Shown here one piece after another: positions 39,628 to 48,737 of a stretch of 64,000 nucleotides of DNA. Where the stretch lies: positions 1 to 64,000 of the forward strand of contig JADJPB010000004.1 of assembly GCA_016713445.1 (NCBI GenBank). The letters are read 5' to 3'. The notes under the pieces were generated by a model. That model saw only the letters and a program-made list of their open reading frames with translations. It did no database searches and was not told the DNA's origin. Position numbers and translations under genes: made by a program. How positions within the stretch are numbered: position 1 is the stretch's first letter; the number at the start of each line of letters is the position of its first letter. The DNA is from Bacteroidota bacterium (lineage in GTDB: Bacteria; Bacteroidota; Bacteroidia; AKYH767-A; OLB10).

Positions 39628-40734
39628 TTAGGCCATGAAATTATCAAATAAATCAAGATGTTGACGAGCTACTTTTTCCCAAGTGAATTTTTCAACTACT
39701 TTTTGGTAGGATTTTTCTGATAACGCCTTCTTTTCTTCTGGTTTTAGTTGGTAATAGCGTTGGATTGCCCATTTTAAGGCACGTACATTAGCCGTTTCAA
39801 TGAGAAATCCGTTGTCAGAATCAACTAATTCTGCAGTAGCACCAGTGTCAGTAACGATGATGGGCATGGATGCTGACATGGCTTCTAAAACAACAGTAGG
39901 CATCCCTTCAAAAAGTGTATGGAAAACGAATAAGTCATTTTCTTCATATAAAGAAACTAAACGATCATCATCTGCAAAACCAACAAAATTAACATTAGGG
40001 AAGTTGTATTCCTTGATGTATTGTTCATACAATGGCCCTTTCCCAACGATGTTAAATTGCAATCGATTTAAATATCCTTCATTATTTAATTGTCGAACGG
40101 CATCCATTAAAATGTTGATTCCTTTGTTAAATGCAAATCGTCCAACAAATAAAAGTGAAATTTTTTCATCGTTGAATAAACGAGCCTGTAATGGTCCCGG
40201 ATTTACCGCGTTTGGGAGAACTACTACCTTATTTTTGCCATTAGCGATTTCGCGATGAAGAATCTTAGTGAGGTTGCCTCCAAGGGATACAATTCTTGCT
40301 GCATGTTTGAATTGATATTTCTCGAATAAGCGAAGAGGTAGCGTTTTCATTCTATCAGAGAATGTCAAACTTTGAAAGGGTTCTAGTCCATGTGGATTCA
40401 CGATTACTCTGTTTCCAAATTCTGGCAATCCTTTTAAGACGCTTAAACCTTGTGCATATATAATAGCTTTTGGATATCGTTTAATTATATCATAAACGAG
40501 TTTTGAATACTCCCAACATTTTCTAAGATAGAATCCGTCGAACTTAAAGGGTATTTTAATTTCCTTAATTCCTAGTTCTATTGGAAAAACTTGTTGTTCG
40601 TGTGGATGTACTACAATTATCTCTAACGTATTTGCCTTAGCTAATTTCTCCAGGAGGAGCGCAGAATGCCTTTGCATACCTCCCACAGCGTGCGGAAAGA
40701 TTCCATCAGTAATGAATAATAGTTGTTTTCGCAC
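39628..40734 (-). CDS. Glycosyltransferase, GT4-like
   Basis: GT-B fold enzyme. The acceptor domain starts LLFITDGIFPHAVGGMQRHS with the Gly-rich loop; the donor domain has LLFVGRFAFNKGINILMDAV, FNIVGKGPLYEQYIKE and LFEGMPTVVLEAMSASMPII, including the E-x7-E motif, and ends GFLIETANVRAL. 368 residues, intact. Two bases separate it from the polymerase gene and five from the epimerase gene. Best-conserved GT4 of the cluster. Confidence 0.9.
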   Translation of the reverse strand: MRKQLLFITDGIFPHAVGGMQRHSALLLEKLAKANTLEIIVVHPHEQQVFPIELGIKEIKIPFKFDGFYLRKCWEYSKLVYDIIKRYPKAIIYAQGLSVLKGLPEFGNRVIVNPHGLEPFQSLTFSDRMKTLPLRLFEKYQFKHAARIVSLGGNLTKILHREIANGKNKVVVLPNAVNPGPLQARLFNDEKISLLFVGRFAFNKGINILMDAVRQLNNEGYLNRLQFNIVGKGPLYEQYIKEYNFPNVNFVGFADDDRLVSLYEENDLFVFHTLFEGMPTVVLEAMSASMPIIVTDTGATAELVDSDNGFLIETANVRALKWAIQRYYQLKPEEKKALSEKSYQKVVEKFTWEKVARQHLDLFDNFMA

Positions 40735-40739
40735 AATTA

Positions 40740-41645
40740 TTATTTTTCAATTAAGGTTTTGATTCCTTCATTAATCCCGATGAGTGGTTCCCATCCAATA
40801 GATTTCAATTTACTTACATCGGCCAAAAGATGCATCCGCTCTACTTTTCGAACACGTGCTGGATCGACTTCAATTTCAATTTTCTCGCCAAGTTCTTCTG
40901 AAAATGCATCCACAATATCTGTTACTGCATATTCAATACCTCTGCCTAAATTGAAGGTATCGATGCCTGAGTTTACTTTTTGTAATAATGTGGATACGGC
41001 ATTTGCCATGTCTGACGTATGTATAAAATCTCGTTTTGGAGTTAAATTTCCAAGATTAATCTTACGCATTCCACTGTTTACTTGATTTTGAATTTCAGGA
41101 ATTAAATGTGGATTGGTTTCATTGGGACCAAATGCATTAAAGAATCTACAAATAATGGTTGGTGTGCCTGTCATTAAATGAAATTCATTGCATAAATGTT
41201 CTCCGGTTAGCTTCGACAAACCGTAGATGTCAAGGGGGCCGGTTGGGTGTTTTTCCGTCACGGCTTCATCGTAAATGGGATAAACAGCTGCTGTAGAAGC
41301 AAAAAATAATTTTTTTACTTTTTGTGTTTTGCACGCTTGAAGGATATGTGTTGTACCACGTATATTGATGTCGCTTGATTCATAGGGATGTTGGTTGCAA
41401 TACGGAATAAAATGAACTGCCGCAAGATGTATTACAACGTCGGGTTGAATTTGTGCAAATGCTAAATCAATTTTTTCTTTGTCTCGGATATCTATAGTAA
41501 AGAAATGGCTATCAGGTACAGAGATAAATTCGCGCTTCCCGAATGATAAATTATCAATGACAAATATTTCGTGATTTTCTTTTTGTAGCTTGTTGATGAC
41601 CGCGCTACCGATAAATCCTGCTCCCCCCGTGATGAGTGTTTTCAT
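40740..41645 (-). CDS. NAD-dependent sugar epimerase/dehydratase (SDR family)
   Basis: Extended SDR enzyme acting on a nucleotide sugar. NAD-binding GGAGFIGSAVINKL at the N-terminus, the catalytic Ser region FASTAAVYP, the YGLSK motif (Tyr-x3-Lys) at about residue 142, and RDFIHTSDMANAV. Closest in pattern to UDP-glucose 4-epimerase (GalE-like) or related 4-epimerases; the exact sugar is not determined. 301 residues, shorter than classical GalE (about 340). Intact. It supplies a precursor for the glycosyltransferases around it. Confidence 0.87.
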   Translation of the reverse strand: MKTLITGGAGFIGSAVINKLQKENHEIFVIDNLSFGKREFISVPDSHFFTIDIRDKEKIDLAFAQIQPDVVIHLAAVHFIPYCNQHPYESSDINIRGTTHILQACKTQKVKKLFFASTAAVYPIYDEAVTEKHPTGPLDIYGLSKLTGEHLCNEFHLMTGTPTIICRFFNAFGPNETNPHLIPEIQNQVNSGMRKINLGNLTPKRDFIHTSDMANAVSTLLQKVNSGIDTFNLGRGIEYAVTDIVDAFSEELGEKIEIEVDPARVRKVERMHLLADVSKLKSIGWEPLIGINEGIKTLIEK

Positions 41646-41681
41646 AGTTTTTTGACTTTGTATCGTCGATACTCTTTTAAA

Positions 41682-42821
41682 TCAATTAAGATTTTTTATT
41701 AATTCTTTGTAGTTATTTAATTGGGCTTTTTTAGTGAAATTTAAATTGACAAGTTCCACCATTTTTGTTCTTGTAGCAAAATCAACGGAATCAAGAGTAG
41801 GTAACGGTTGTCCATTGGCGATGATTCCACATTGATGTGCTTGAACGAATTCACTATAATCACCAATGTTTTTGGAGATGATCACTTTGAGTCCTGCACT
41901 AAGATATTCAGCGAATTTTGTCGGTGAAGCAACTTGATTTGTTACGCTGTCTTCTCTAATTAAAATTCCCATATCGCAAGCGGATAGGGTGGATGGAACA
42001 TCATGATGACTTACCCATTTTTGAATGATCTGTCCGGGAAATTCTTTTTCTAATTGCTGAATATTTTCTTCCGGCTTAGATAAGAAAAGAACTTTATTCT
42101 CGAATTTTTGTTTTAAGAACGGAGATAGATAACTCTGTAACGTGGAAAAAGATTGCCAACCTGCGGTTGATCCTGAATAGGCTAATACCACATCTTTCGA
42201 GTTAATTCCTAATGATTCACGCGCTTTTATTTTTTCTGCATCGCTGGTTACTTTTGGTTGAAAAGCGCTATTTAACGTACAGGGAATTACAACATGTAGT
42301 CCGGAAGCGTAGCCGTATTGTCTATTCCAGTAGTCAACTAATTTTTCAGTAACCGCAATTCTGAAGTCGCTTTCGATCACAGCCCTTTGTTCTAAAAAGT
42401 CTATTTCACGCTTCCAACTTTCTACAACATTCACATCATATTCTTTCCATTCTGCAGCTATTGCGCCTCTTCCATCAAAGCAGACTGCCTTTACAAAAGT
42501 GGAGTTTTTAATTTTTAGTGCCATATTCGCTGCAATTACATTTCTTGCAATAATGGCAGTAGGACGCATGATTAGGCAAAGTATCCAAAGTTGTATGGCA
42601 TTTATTCTCCAAAAAGTTGCTTTTGGAAGCATTGGTAATACTATAGAATTGGGTAACTCTTTCTTTATTTTTTTCTTGTTGCTACTAAAATCATGCAAAG
42701 AGATAAATGCTATTAAACGAACCTGTCCTTTTATCTCTTTATTTAAAAAATGAATTACATCCATAACCTGACTGGAGAAAACACCAGAGGGCGGCTCAGC
42801 ATATGTTAAGTAAAATTTCAT
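41682..42821 (-). CDS. Glycosyltransferase, GT-B fold
   Basis: 379 residues, intact. N-terminal domain KFYLTYAEPPSGVFSSQVMD with an acceptor-binding region IARNVIAANMALK; the donor domain has LAYSGSTAGWQSFSTLQSYL, KVLFLSKPEENIQQLEKEF, VPSTLSACDMGILIREDS and ASPTKFAEYLSAGLKVI, a GT4 pattern in which the Lys-Phe-x-Glu-Tyr replaces the more usual E-x7-E. It lies 36 bases from the epimerase gene and 18 from the next glycosyltransferase. A distant relative of the other GT4 proteins here. Confidence 0.8.
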   Translation of the reverse strand: MKFYLTYAEPPSGVFSSQVMDVIHFLNKEIKGQVRLIAFISLHDFSSNKKKIKKELPNSIVLPMLPKATFWRINAIQLWILCLIMRPTAIIARNVIAANMALKIKNSTFVKAVCFDGRGAIAAEWKEYDVNVVESWKREIDFLEQRAVIESDFRIAVTEKLVDYWNRQYGYASGLHVVIPCTLNSAFQPKVTSDAEKIKARESLGINSKDVVLAYSGSTAGWQSFSTLQSYLSPFLKQKFENKVLFLSKPEENIQQLEKEFPGQIIQKWVSHHDVPSTLSACDMGILIREDSVTNQVASPTKFAEYLSAGLKVIISKNIGDYSEFVQAHQCGIIANGQPLPTLDSVDFATRTKMVELVNLNFTKKAQLNNYKELIKNLN

Positions 42822-42839
42822 TTATTTTTCAATTAAAGA

Positions 42840-43792
42840 TTAATGGATTGTATCTTTCGGAGGATTTACAATTCGACTGGCCATTTCTGCCACCTTAAAT
42901 CCAAAGAGATTATAAACAGAAAGATATTTTTTAGAGGTGGATAATGTTGGTTCTATCACCTTAATTTTTTTCATGTAAAGATTATGAAGTCGAATCGCTT
43001 CTTTTTGATCATATTTATAAAGAATTCGAATACTATCAAACATGATTTTATTAAAGGAGTTTTCTCGTTCTTCATTAATCATATTGTTTCCGAGTAAATG
43101 ATCGTATATCCTCTCTCGTAAATGAATAAACCTTCTCCACTTTCCTGCTGGATCCGATTTAGTAATGGAGCCACTTACCCGTTCTCGATTGTAACTAATA
43201 ATTTTTGTATCAAATAAAACATGACTTCCAGCGGCCAACATCCGAAACATTAAATCGTATTCTTGACTACTCAGTAACTCTTCTGTCCAACCTCTTACAG
43301 CAATCACTTTTTCTCTTCTGTATAGGTTTGACGTAGTTACTCCTAATCTACCTTCTAGTAATCCACACCATGCATCATCGTCTGGAAAATGGTAGGTTTC
43401 GGTAGTTCCATCTATGTTGTTACGTTGAAAATCATTTACGATGATATCTGGAGGAATTAAAGCTTTTTCTATTAGTTCAGACTGACGCTCAAATTTAGCG
43501 GGAAGTAAAATATCATCTGCATCAAAGAATTGGATGAAGTCACCTTTTGAAATTGCAAGTCCTCTATTGCGCGTGTATGTTGCACCTCTATTTTTTCGTT
43601 TAAATAGAGATATATTTTATTTGGAAATTCCTCTTGTAGCTTCCTAATAATATTTATTGTATTGTCAGAGGAACCATCGTCAATGCAAATGATTTCCTTT
43701 GCAGGGTGGGTCTGCTTGAGCACCGAATGTAATCCTTCCTCGATGTAGGTTTCTACATTATAACACGGAATTATGACTGAAATTGATATCAT
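42840..43792 (-). CDS. Glycosyltransferase family 2, one frameshift
   Basis: GT-A fold enzyme. Start: ISVIIPCYNVETYIEEGLHS and IICIDDGSSDNTINIIR. One A is missing from the run at 43591-43596; restoring it joins LYLNEK to NRGATYTRNRGLAISKGDF and then the DxD-type FFDADDILLP. The C-terminal half has GWTEELLSSQEYDLMFRML, with the acceptor-side SQEYDL motif. About 317 residues when corrected. Followed directly by the deacetylase gene's stop one base away. Not expected to be a real split gene, because the junction rebuilds the most conserved motif of the family. Confidence 0.87.
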
Positions 43793-43793
43793 T

Positions 43794-44867
43794 TTAAATG
43801 GATGGCTTTTCTTTTAAGTAACTCTCTGCTATATTAATGAAATCTGTTTCAATGGTATGATTATTATATACGGATTTTAAAAATTGATTCATGACATATA
43901 AGTTGTGCCTACCTAACATTTTTGGATGTGACACCAGATGTAAGAAATTCTCGTGGTTTAGTTGTTTTTTGTAAACCATTAATTTGATTAAACTAAGATT
44001 TTCAAATGAAGCCACTTCATGCGTTCGACTAAATATATTGATACCCCTTTTCGATCTTGGTGTGTGCCCTTGAATAGGGTAAGAGGCCTGTCCTTCACCT
44101 AATCCATAGTCTTTGTCTAATTTGAAAATATTAAGGAGCTTTTTATAGATTCTGTCTAACAAATCTAAATTCTTAGAAATAGGAACTAAAGAGCTTCCAA
44201 TTTGAATAAACTGTCCATTGGGATGTTTTTCAACTACTCTGTTTTCAAAACGATAAACGTGCTCTTTAGGAGCATCAGAATAGTCAAATACTTGTGCGTT
44301 CGAAAATTGATATAAATTGTTTACTACTGTTAAATCATATTGTATACTGTGTTCAAGAAACTGCTCTTTAAAATCACTAAAGGGCTGAATCGACCATCCA
44401 CCTGCTCTGAATGCATTTATTTTGTATGCTGGGAAATGTGGATTTATAATTTCCTTTAATATGTTTACTGAGGATGTAAATACTATCTTTTTATCTTCAG
44501 AAGATAATTGATGAAAGCGATATCTTTCAATATTCGTAAGGTCAAATTCTCGTATGGAAGGATCATAAATCGCATCCAACCAATGAGGGTGAATATGCGG
44601 TTGAACATAGTGGCCGTCACGTATCATTTCAATTAATTGATTTGCTATTGCCGTCAAATCTTCATTGCATTCTGGGTGTGATTTGGACTGTTCTTTCAGC
44701 CTACACAAATAAGTTGTGTCTACAAAAAATATAGCCTTTGCTCCATGTGCCTTTAATAATTCTAAAAGTTTTTTTGTTGGAAGCAACATACAATCCAAAG
44801 GTCGACCGCTACGTCTTCCAAGAAATAGTTCGTAGTCAAAAGTAATAAGTAAGTTTTTAGTGCTCAT
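43794..44867 (-). CDS. Polysaccharide deacetylase-like protein (NodB homology)
   Basis: LLITFDYELFLG at the N-terminus replaces the usual TFDDG, and HIHPHWLDAIY supplies the HxxxH-type metal site; further back are INAFRAGGWSI and ASFENLSLIKLM and LHLVSHPKMLG. This set of motifs matches the WalW-type/NodB-related deacetylases found in polysaccharide clusters. 357 residues, intact, no signal peptide, so it probably acts in the cytoplasm on a sugar nucleotide or lipid-linked unit by removing an N- or O-acetyl group. Activity is an inference from fold. Confidence 0.75.
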   Translation of the reverse strand: MSTKNLLITFDYELFLGRRSGRPLDCMLLPTKKLLELLKAHGAKAIFFVDTTYLCRLKEQSKSHPECNEDLTAIANQLIEMIRDGHYVQPHIHPHWLDAIYDPSIREFDLTNIERYRFHQLSSEDKKIVFTSSVNILKEIINPHFPAYKINAFRAGGWSIQPFSDFKEQFLEHSIQYDLTVVNNLYQFSNAQVFDYSDAPKEHVYRFENRVVEKHPNGQFIQIGSSLVPISKNLDLLDRIYKKLLNIFKLDKDYGLGEGQASYPIQGHTPRSKRGINIFSRTHEVASFENLSLIKLMVYKKQLNHENFLHLVSHPKMLGRHNLYVMNQFLKSVYNNHTIETDFINIAESYLKEKPSI

Positions 44868-44876
44868 GAAAATATT

Positions 44877-45641
44877 TTAATGGGTTGGTTTTCCTTTAGG
44901 TGATGCTATTAGTAGATATCCATTTTTAAATGTACGAATACCAGGTTCATAAGGTTTCTGATCGTACAAATCGATAATTCTATTGTCAAATCCATGTTGA
45001 TGTGATATTATTTGGTAATGATCTCTTAATTCATATTCTACTTTTCTTGGACTGTATTCAATATAATATAGATCTGGATATAAGGTGTCTTTGAACCTTA
45101 ATGCATGTGGATAGTGCAGGAATAAAATTCCATCCGGCTCTAAAATTAATTGAACTTTTCTGAAAAAGGCTCTTAATTGACTTGGAGGAATAAATTCTAG
45201 CGTTGAAACGCTGTAAATCAAGTTGAATTTATGGTCAAAGTCATGTTTTAAGAAATCATCTTTTATAAAGGTAGCGTTTGGAAGTTTCGATTTGGCAGCT
45301 TGTATCATTTCCTCGTTTAAGTCAATACCTGTTAATTCGAAGTCGCCTTTAATATTTATAAGATAAGCCCCTGCGCCACAACCTATGTCCAAAATTTTAT
45401 CTCCGCTCTTTAGTTTTTGTTGGATAATCTCTTGTAATTTTAAATGCGTTTTATCTATTGCTTCCTGAACGGATGGTCGACTTGAAAAGCCTGCCATTTG
45501 TTGCGGACTTAATTGTGTGTTTATTTTAATTCGCTTATAGATTCCAAAATTTGTTGTCATGATTTTGTCCAAGCCAAGTCGGATAAATAAATTATTTACC
45601 AATATGTTGTTCGTAAGTAAAAAAAATATTTTTGAAATCAT
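44877..45641 (-). CDS. SAM-dependent methyltransferase (class I)
   Basis: 254 residues, intact. The SAM-binding motif I is GDKILDIGCGAGAYLINI (about residue 77), followed by LTGIDLNEEMIQAAKSKL (motif II acid Asp) and FNLIYSVSTLEFIPPSQL. Methyltransferase_11-like core, substrate unknown; a sugar or lipid carrier in the polysaccharide pathway is plausible from position. It is joined end to end with the FemAB-like gene (stop 44877; start 45641 next to stop 45642). Confidence 0.85.
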   Translation of the reverse strand: MISKIFFLLTNNILVNNLFIRLGLDKIMTTNFGIYKRIKINTQLSPQQMAGFSSRPSVQEAIDKTHLKLQEIIQQKLKSGDKILDIGCGAGAYLINIKGDFELTGIDLNEEMIQAAKSKLPNATFIKDDFLKHDFDHKFNLIYSVSTLEFIPPSQLRAFFRKVQLILEPDGILFLHYPHALRFKDTLYPDLYYIEYSPRKVEYELRDHYQIISHQHGFDNRIIDLYDQKPYEPGIRTFKNGYLLIASPKGKPTH

Positions 45642-46656
45642 TTATCCTGCCATTAATTCTTGATCAATAATATCTGCTTTAGAATCTTTGTTTTTTAATT
45701 TTTGGAAGAATTCATAGATTTTAATAGAGGTAGTTTCTAAATCCATTTTCCATAAGTAGCCCTCTTTTAAATACCCACCAAACCCTTTTTTAAACCTAAA
45801 AACTCCTTCAAGTGCTTCATTTGAACTTCCTATTCGTACCCCTACCAAATCATAGTTTTGAACACCAGAATCTCTAAGCTTTTTCATGGATTCATAATGC
45901 AATAGCTTCATCGCACCATAAAGTTTGGAGTTTCCGCCTGAACCAGCATGTGTGCATAAGGATGTATTTTTACTATAGTTAATAAATATACCTCCTAAAG
46001 GTTGTTCGCCATCGTAAACGACTGCAGTTAAGGTGTGCTCCGATCCAAGGTGTTTTCTGCACTCATCAAAATAATTTTCTGTATCCTGATGGATGTTGGC
46101 TCTTTTCGTTGTTTGACAATATAAGTTGTAAAAATCATTGTATACCTCTTCGCCAAATTTAACAACTCCGCCATTATTTATACTGTGTTGAATGGCTTTT
46201 TTATATTTTGTATCATACGAGTTCAGTAACTCTTCGTCTGAGGCAAATAAATTAAGATGTGTAATGTAGGTGCCAAATGGTATCCACTTTGCCTTTTCCG
46301 GTACTGCAGAAATAATTCCTGCAGGATGGGGTTGAATGATACGATGTGCTATTTTTTGTGCTTTTAAAACTAATATTAGTTTATTAAAGAAATCAAGTTG
46401 TTGATTTGAATTTAATTCAACACCATTTTTGCTCGGCGCATTTAAAAACTGCGCCTCGCGAATGAATAACTTCGATTCAATAGCGATGGGGATCCATGCA
46501 TTATAATTATTATCTCTAACTAGTAAAATTTTCTTTTTTATAATGATGATCGTAGAATTTCGAAAACCCAGGTAAATATTGAATGGGCCACGATTCAGTG
46601 TTGATTTCTGAAGGCGGTGATGGGTATTTTTTGTCAGTATAGCTATATATTTCCAT
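45642..46656 (-). CDS. FemAB/GNAT-like acyl- or aminoacyltransferase, one frameshift
   Basis: From ATG 46656 (MEIYSYTDKKYPSPPSEIN) the frame breaks at the A-run 46563-46566, where one base too many is present; correction gives YLPGFRNSTIIII and KILLVRDNNYNAW, then a continuous frame to the stop at 45642, about 337 residues. Two GNAT-like halves are visible; the second has KKAIQHSINNGGV, QTTKRANIHQDTENYF, GGIFINYSKNTSLCTHAGS, LYGAMKLLHYESMKKLRD and FKKGFGGYLKEG, the FemAB pattern. Such proteins add amino acids from aminoacyl-tRNA to peptidoglycan, or in exopolysaccharide clusters are of unknown acyl-transfer function. The start codon overlaps the wecB stop. Confidence 0.8.
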
Positions 46657-47777
46657 TATTGTATCTGTTCGCTAAGTATGGGTAGTAATTGTTTGCAGAT
46701 TGCTAATATTCTTTCAGTAGAATGGCCATCCCAATAAGGTGGAATAGTTCCGGTTTTATAACGACCTTCTATGATTTCATTGATTTTTTCTTGTACTATC
46801 TTATTGTCAAAAGGTACTAGCTCATTGGTTCCTATTGTTACAGTAGATGGTCTTTCAGTATTGGGACGAAGAGTAAGACAAGAAACTCTTCGGAATGTAG
46901 TCTCTTCTTGTATACCGCCACTATCCGTAATAACGAATTTGCAATCCGATGTCAAACGCTGGAATGCGAAGTAATCTAAAGGTTCTGTAAGAATTAGTCG
47001 TTTGTTATTTTTAACTCTGTTTAAAAGACCAAAATGTTCGATTTTACCAAGCGTTCTAGGGTGAATCGGAAAGACTAAATCGTATTTTTGAGTGATAAAT
47101 TCTATAATGTCTATAAGCTTTTCTAAGCCTTCTTGATGATCAACTGTTGCCGGACGATGCATTGTCATCAAAACATATTCTTTTGATTTCAAATTGTATT
47201 GTTCTAATACCTGGCTTTGTTGAATTTTATCTTCAAATCCAACTAACGTGTCAATCATTGTATTACCAACAAAATGAATTTTGTGATTGGGTTTCCCTTC
47301 TTTCAATAAATTGTCAATTCCACTCTGTTCTGTTACAAAGAAGTAATCACTGATTTCGTCTGTTAATAAACGATTAATTTCTTCCGGCATTCCTCTATCA
47401 AAGCTCCGAAGGCCACTTTCTAAGTGTGCAACTTTCCTTCCTGTTTTATAAGCTGTAAAAGCTGCTGCGAAAGTAGAGTTAACATCTCCAACAACTACAA
47501 CTAATGCTGGGTCAAAATCATTTATAACGGATTCAATTCGAATCATAATTTCAGCCATCTGCTTGTTGGCTGTATCCGGAGGAATATTTAAATAAAAATC
47601 AGGTTCTAATTCAAATTGACGAAAGAATACATCGGCCATTTTGTCGTCATAATGCTGTCCAGTATGAACTATCTTTATATCAAATGGATTTCCCATCTCC
47701 TCATTTACTTTTTTGAAACGGGTTATCTTGATAAAGTTGGGTCGCGTACCTACAACTATTAGAATTTTATTATTCAT
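46656..47777 (-). CDS. wecB: UDP-N-acetylglucosamine 2-epimerase (non-hydrolysing)
   Basis: Interconverts UDP-GlcNAc and UDP-ManNAc in the cytoplasm. Signatures: VVGTRPNFIK at the start, HTGQHYDDKM, VVGDVNSTFAAAF, HLESGLRSFDRGMPEEINR and TDSGGIQEETTFR. 373 residues, intact, normal length. It supplies a ManNAc-type precursor for the cluster's glycosyltransferases. Its stop overlaps the start of the FemAB-like gene by one base. Confidence 0.95.
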   Translation of the reverse strand: MNNKILIVVGTRPNFIKITRFKKVNEEMGNPFDIKIVHTGQHYDDKMADVFFRQFELEPDFYLNIPPDTANKQMAEIMIRIESVINDFDPALVVVVGDVNSTFAAAFTAYKTGRKVAHLESGLRSFDRGMPEEINRLLTDEISDYFFVTEQSGIDNLLKEGKPNHKIHFVGNTMIDTLVGFEDKIQQSQVLEQYNLKSKEYVLMTMHRPATVDHQEGLEKLIDIIEFITQKYDLVFPIHPRTLGKIEHFGLLNRVKNNKRLILTEPLDYFAFQRLTSDCKFVITDSGGIQEETTFRRVSCLTLRPNTERPSTVTIGTNELVPFDNKIVQEKINEIIEGRYKTGTIPPYWDGHSTERILAICKQLLPILSEQIQ

Positions 47778-47795
47778 AATTTTTATTGTTCGTGC

Positions 47796-48734
47796 TTAAT
47801 TTGAGATGACTCCATCATTGATCAAATCATTAATAAATATTTTGTTAAATTTAATAGCCCCTATATGATTCAAGTGTGTTGGGTCTGAGTAGTAATTAAT
47901 ACTGCCCATTTGTGGATAATGGGTATAATCATAATATTTTACTTCGTGTTTTTCAAACAACGGAACTACATCTTTGAGAAATTTATCGTGATCAACCATC
48001 GGGTAAATTTGAGGGGCGGGATGTGATACAGCTACAATTTTAATTCCATTTTTTTTACAATGGGCAAGAAGTAAGTTTAAATATTTTTTTTGACCTTCAT
48101 CTCCCTTGTATTTCCATTTCATTTTCTCTAGGTCTTTCTTTTTTGGATCTAAAATTTTTCTTGATACTAAAAAACCATTGTTATATCCTAATGTGTCAAT
48201 GTTCAATGGATCCATTGTCTTGTTAAAATATCGCAGTGTAATCATGTTAATTGCTCTGATATCATTAGATGAGATCGCTATTTCAATTGCAGTTTTGTCA
48301 TCATTAACATTTTGTATAATATCTGATTTTGATTCTATGTCATTGTTCGTAAAAACCTTGTCGAACATATCCAAAATAAGAAGTTTACAATTGTCTTTCG
48401 AAATGAAATTTTTAACGATATAATAGGTGCACATCATATGTTGATTGCTTGTACCTAAATTGTATAGGTCTAGCTTATAACTATTGAAAACCTCTGGATT
48501 ATAACCCCTGTAAGCATGCGAAGATCCCAAAACGATTGCATCCCATTTTTTTTCGGTATCAAAGTTTTTAAACTTCAACCACGTTCCACCTCCTTCCCAC
48601 AAATTTCCTTGTGTAGCTCGATAAACAAAAGGAATTCCTCCTGGTTGAAGGAAGAATAATATTGCGAAAAGTATGAGGTATACCCCTATGAAGGATGCTA
48701 TGAAGAAGAGACCTTTGCTGAGTAAAGTTTTCAT
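47796..48734 (-). CDS. DltD-like SGNH/GDSL hydrolase-fold membrane-anchored protein, MBOAT partner
   Basis: One N-terminal membrane helix (ASFIGVYLILFAILFFLQ) anchors a periplasmic SGNH-type domain with the nucleophile Ser in VLGSSHAYRGYNP (about residue 71) and the late DPTHLNHIGA (Asp-x2-His) near residue 290. This pattern matches the DltD/AlgX-like proteins that pair with MBOAT transferases to O-acetylate or D-alanylate exported polymers; here the MBOAT gene lies 3 bases upstream. 312 residues, intact. Predicted to receive or transfer the acetyl group at the outer face of the inner membrane. The acceptor is inferred, not shown. Confidence 0.8.
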   Translation of the reverse strand: MKTLLSKGLFFIASFIGVYLILFAILFFLQPGGIPFVYRATQGNLWEGGGTWLKFKNFDTEKKWDAIVLGSSHAYRGYNPEVFNSYKLDLYNLGTSNQHMMCTYYIVKNFISKDNCKLLILDMFDKVFTNNDIESKSDIIQNVNDDKTAIEIAISSNDIRAINMITLRYFNKTMDPLNIDTLGYNNGFLVSRKILDPKKKDLEKMKWKYKGDEGQKKYLNLLLAHCKKNGIKIVAVSHPAPQIYPMVDHDKFLKDVVPLFEKHEVKYYDYTHYPQMGSINYYSDPTHLNHIGAIKFNKIFINDLINDGVISN

Positions 48735-48737
48735 AAC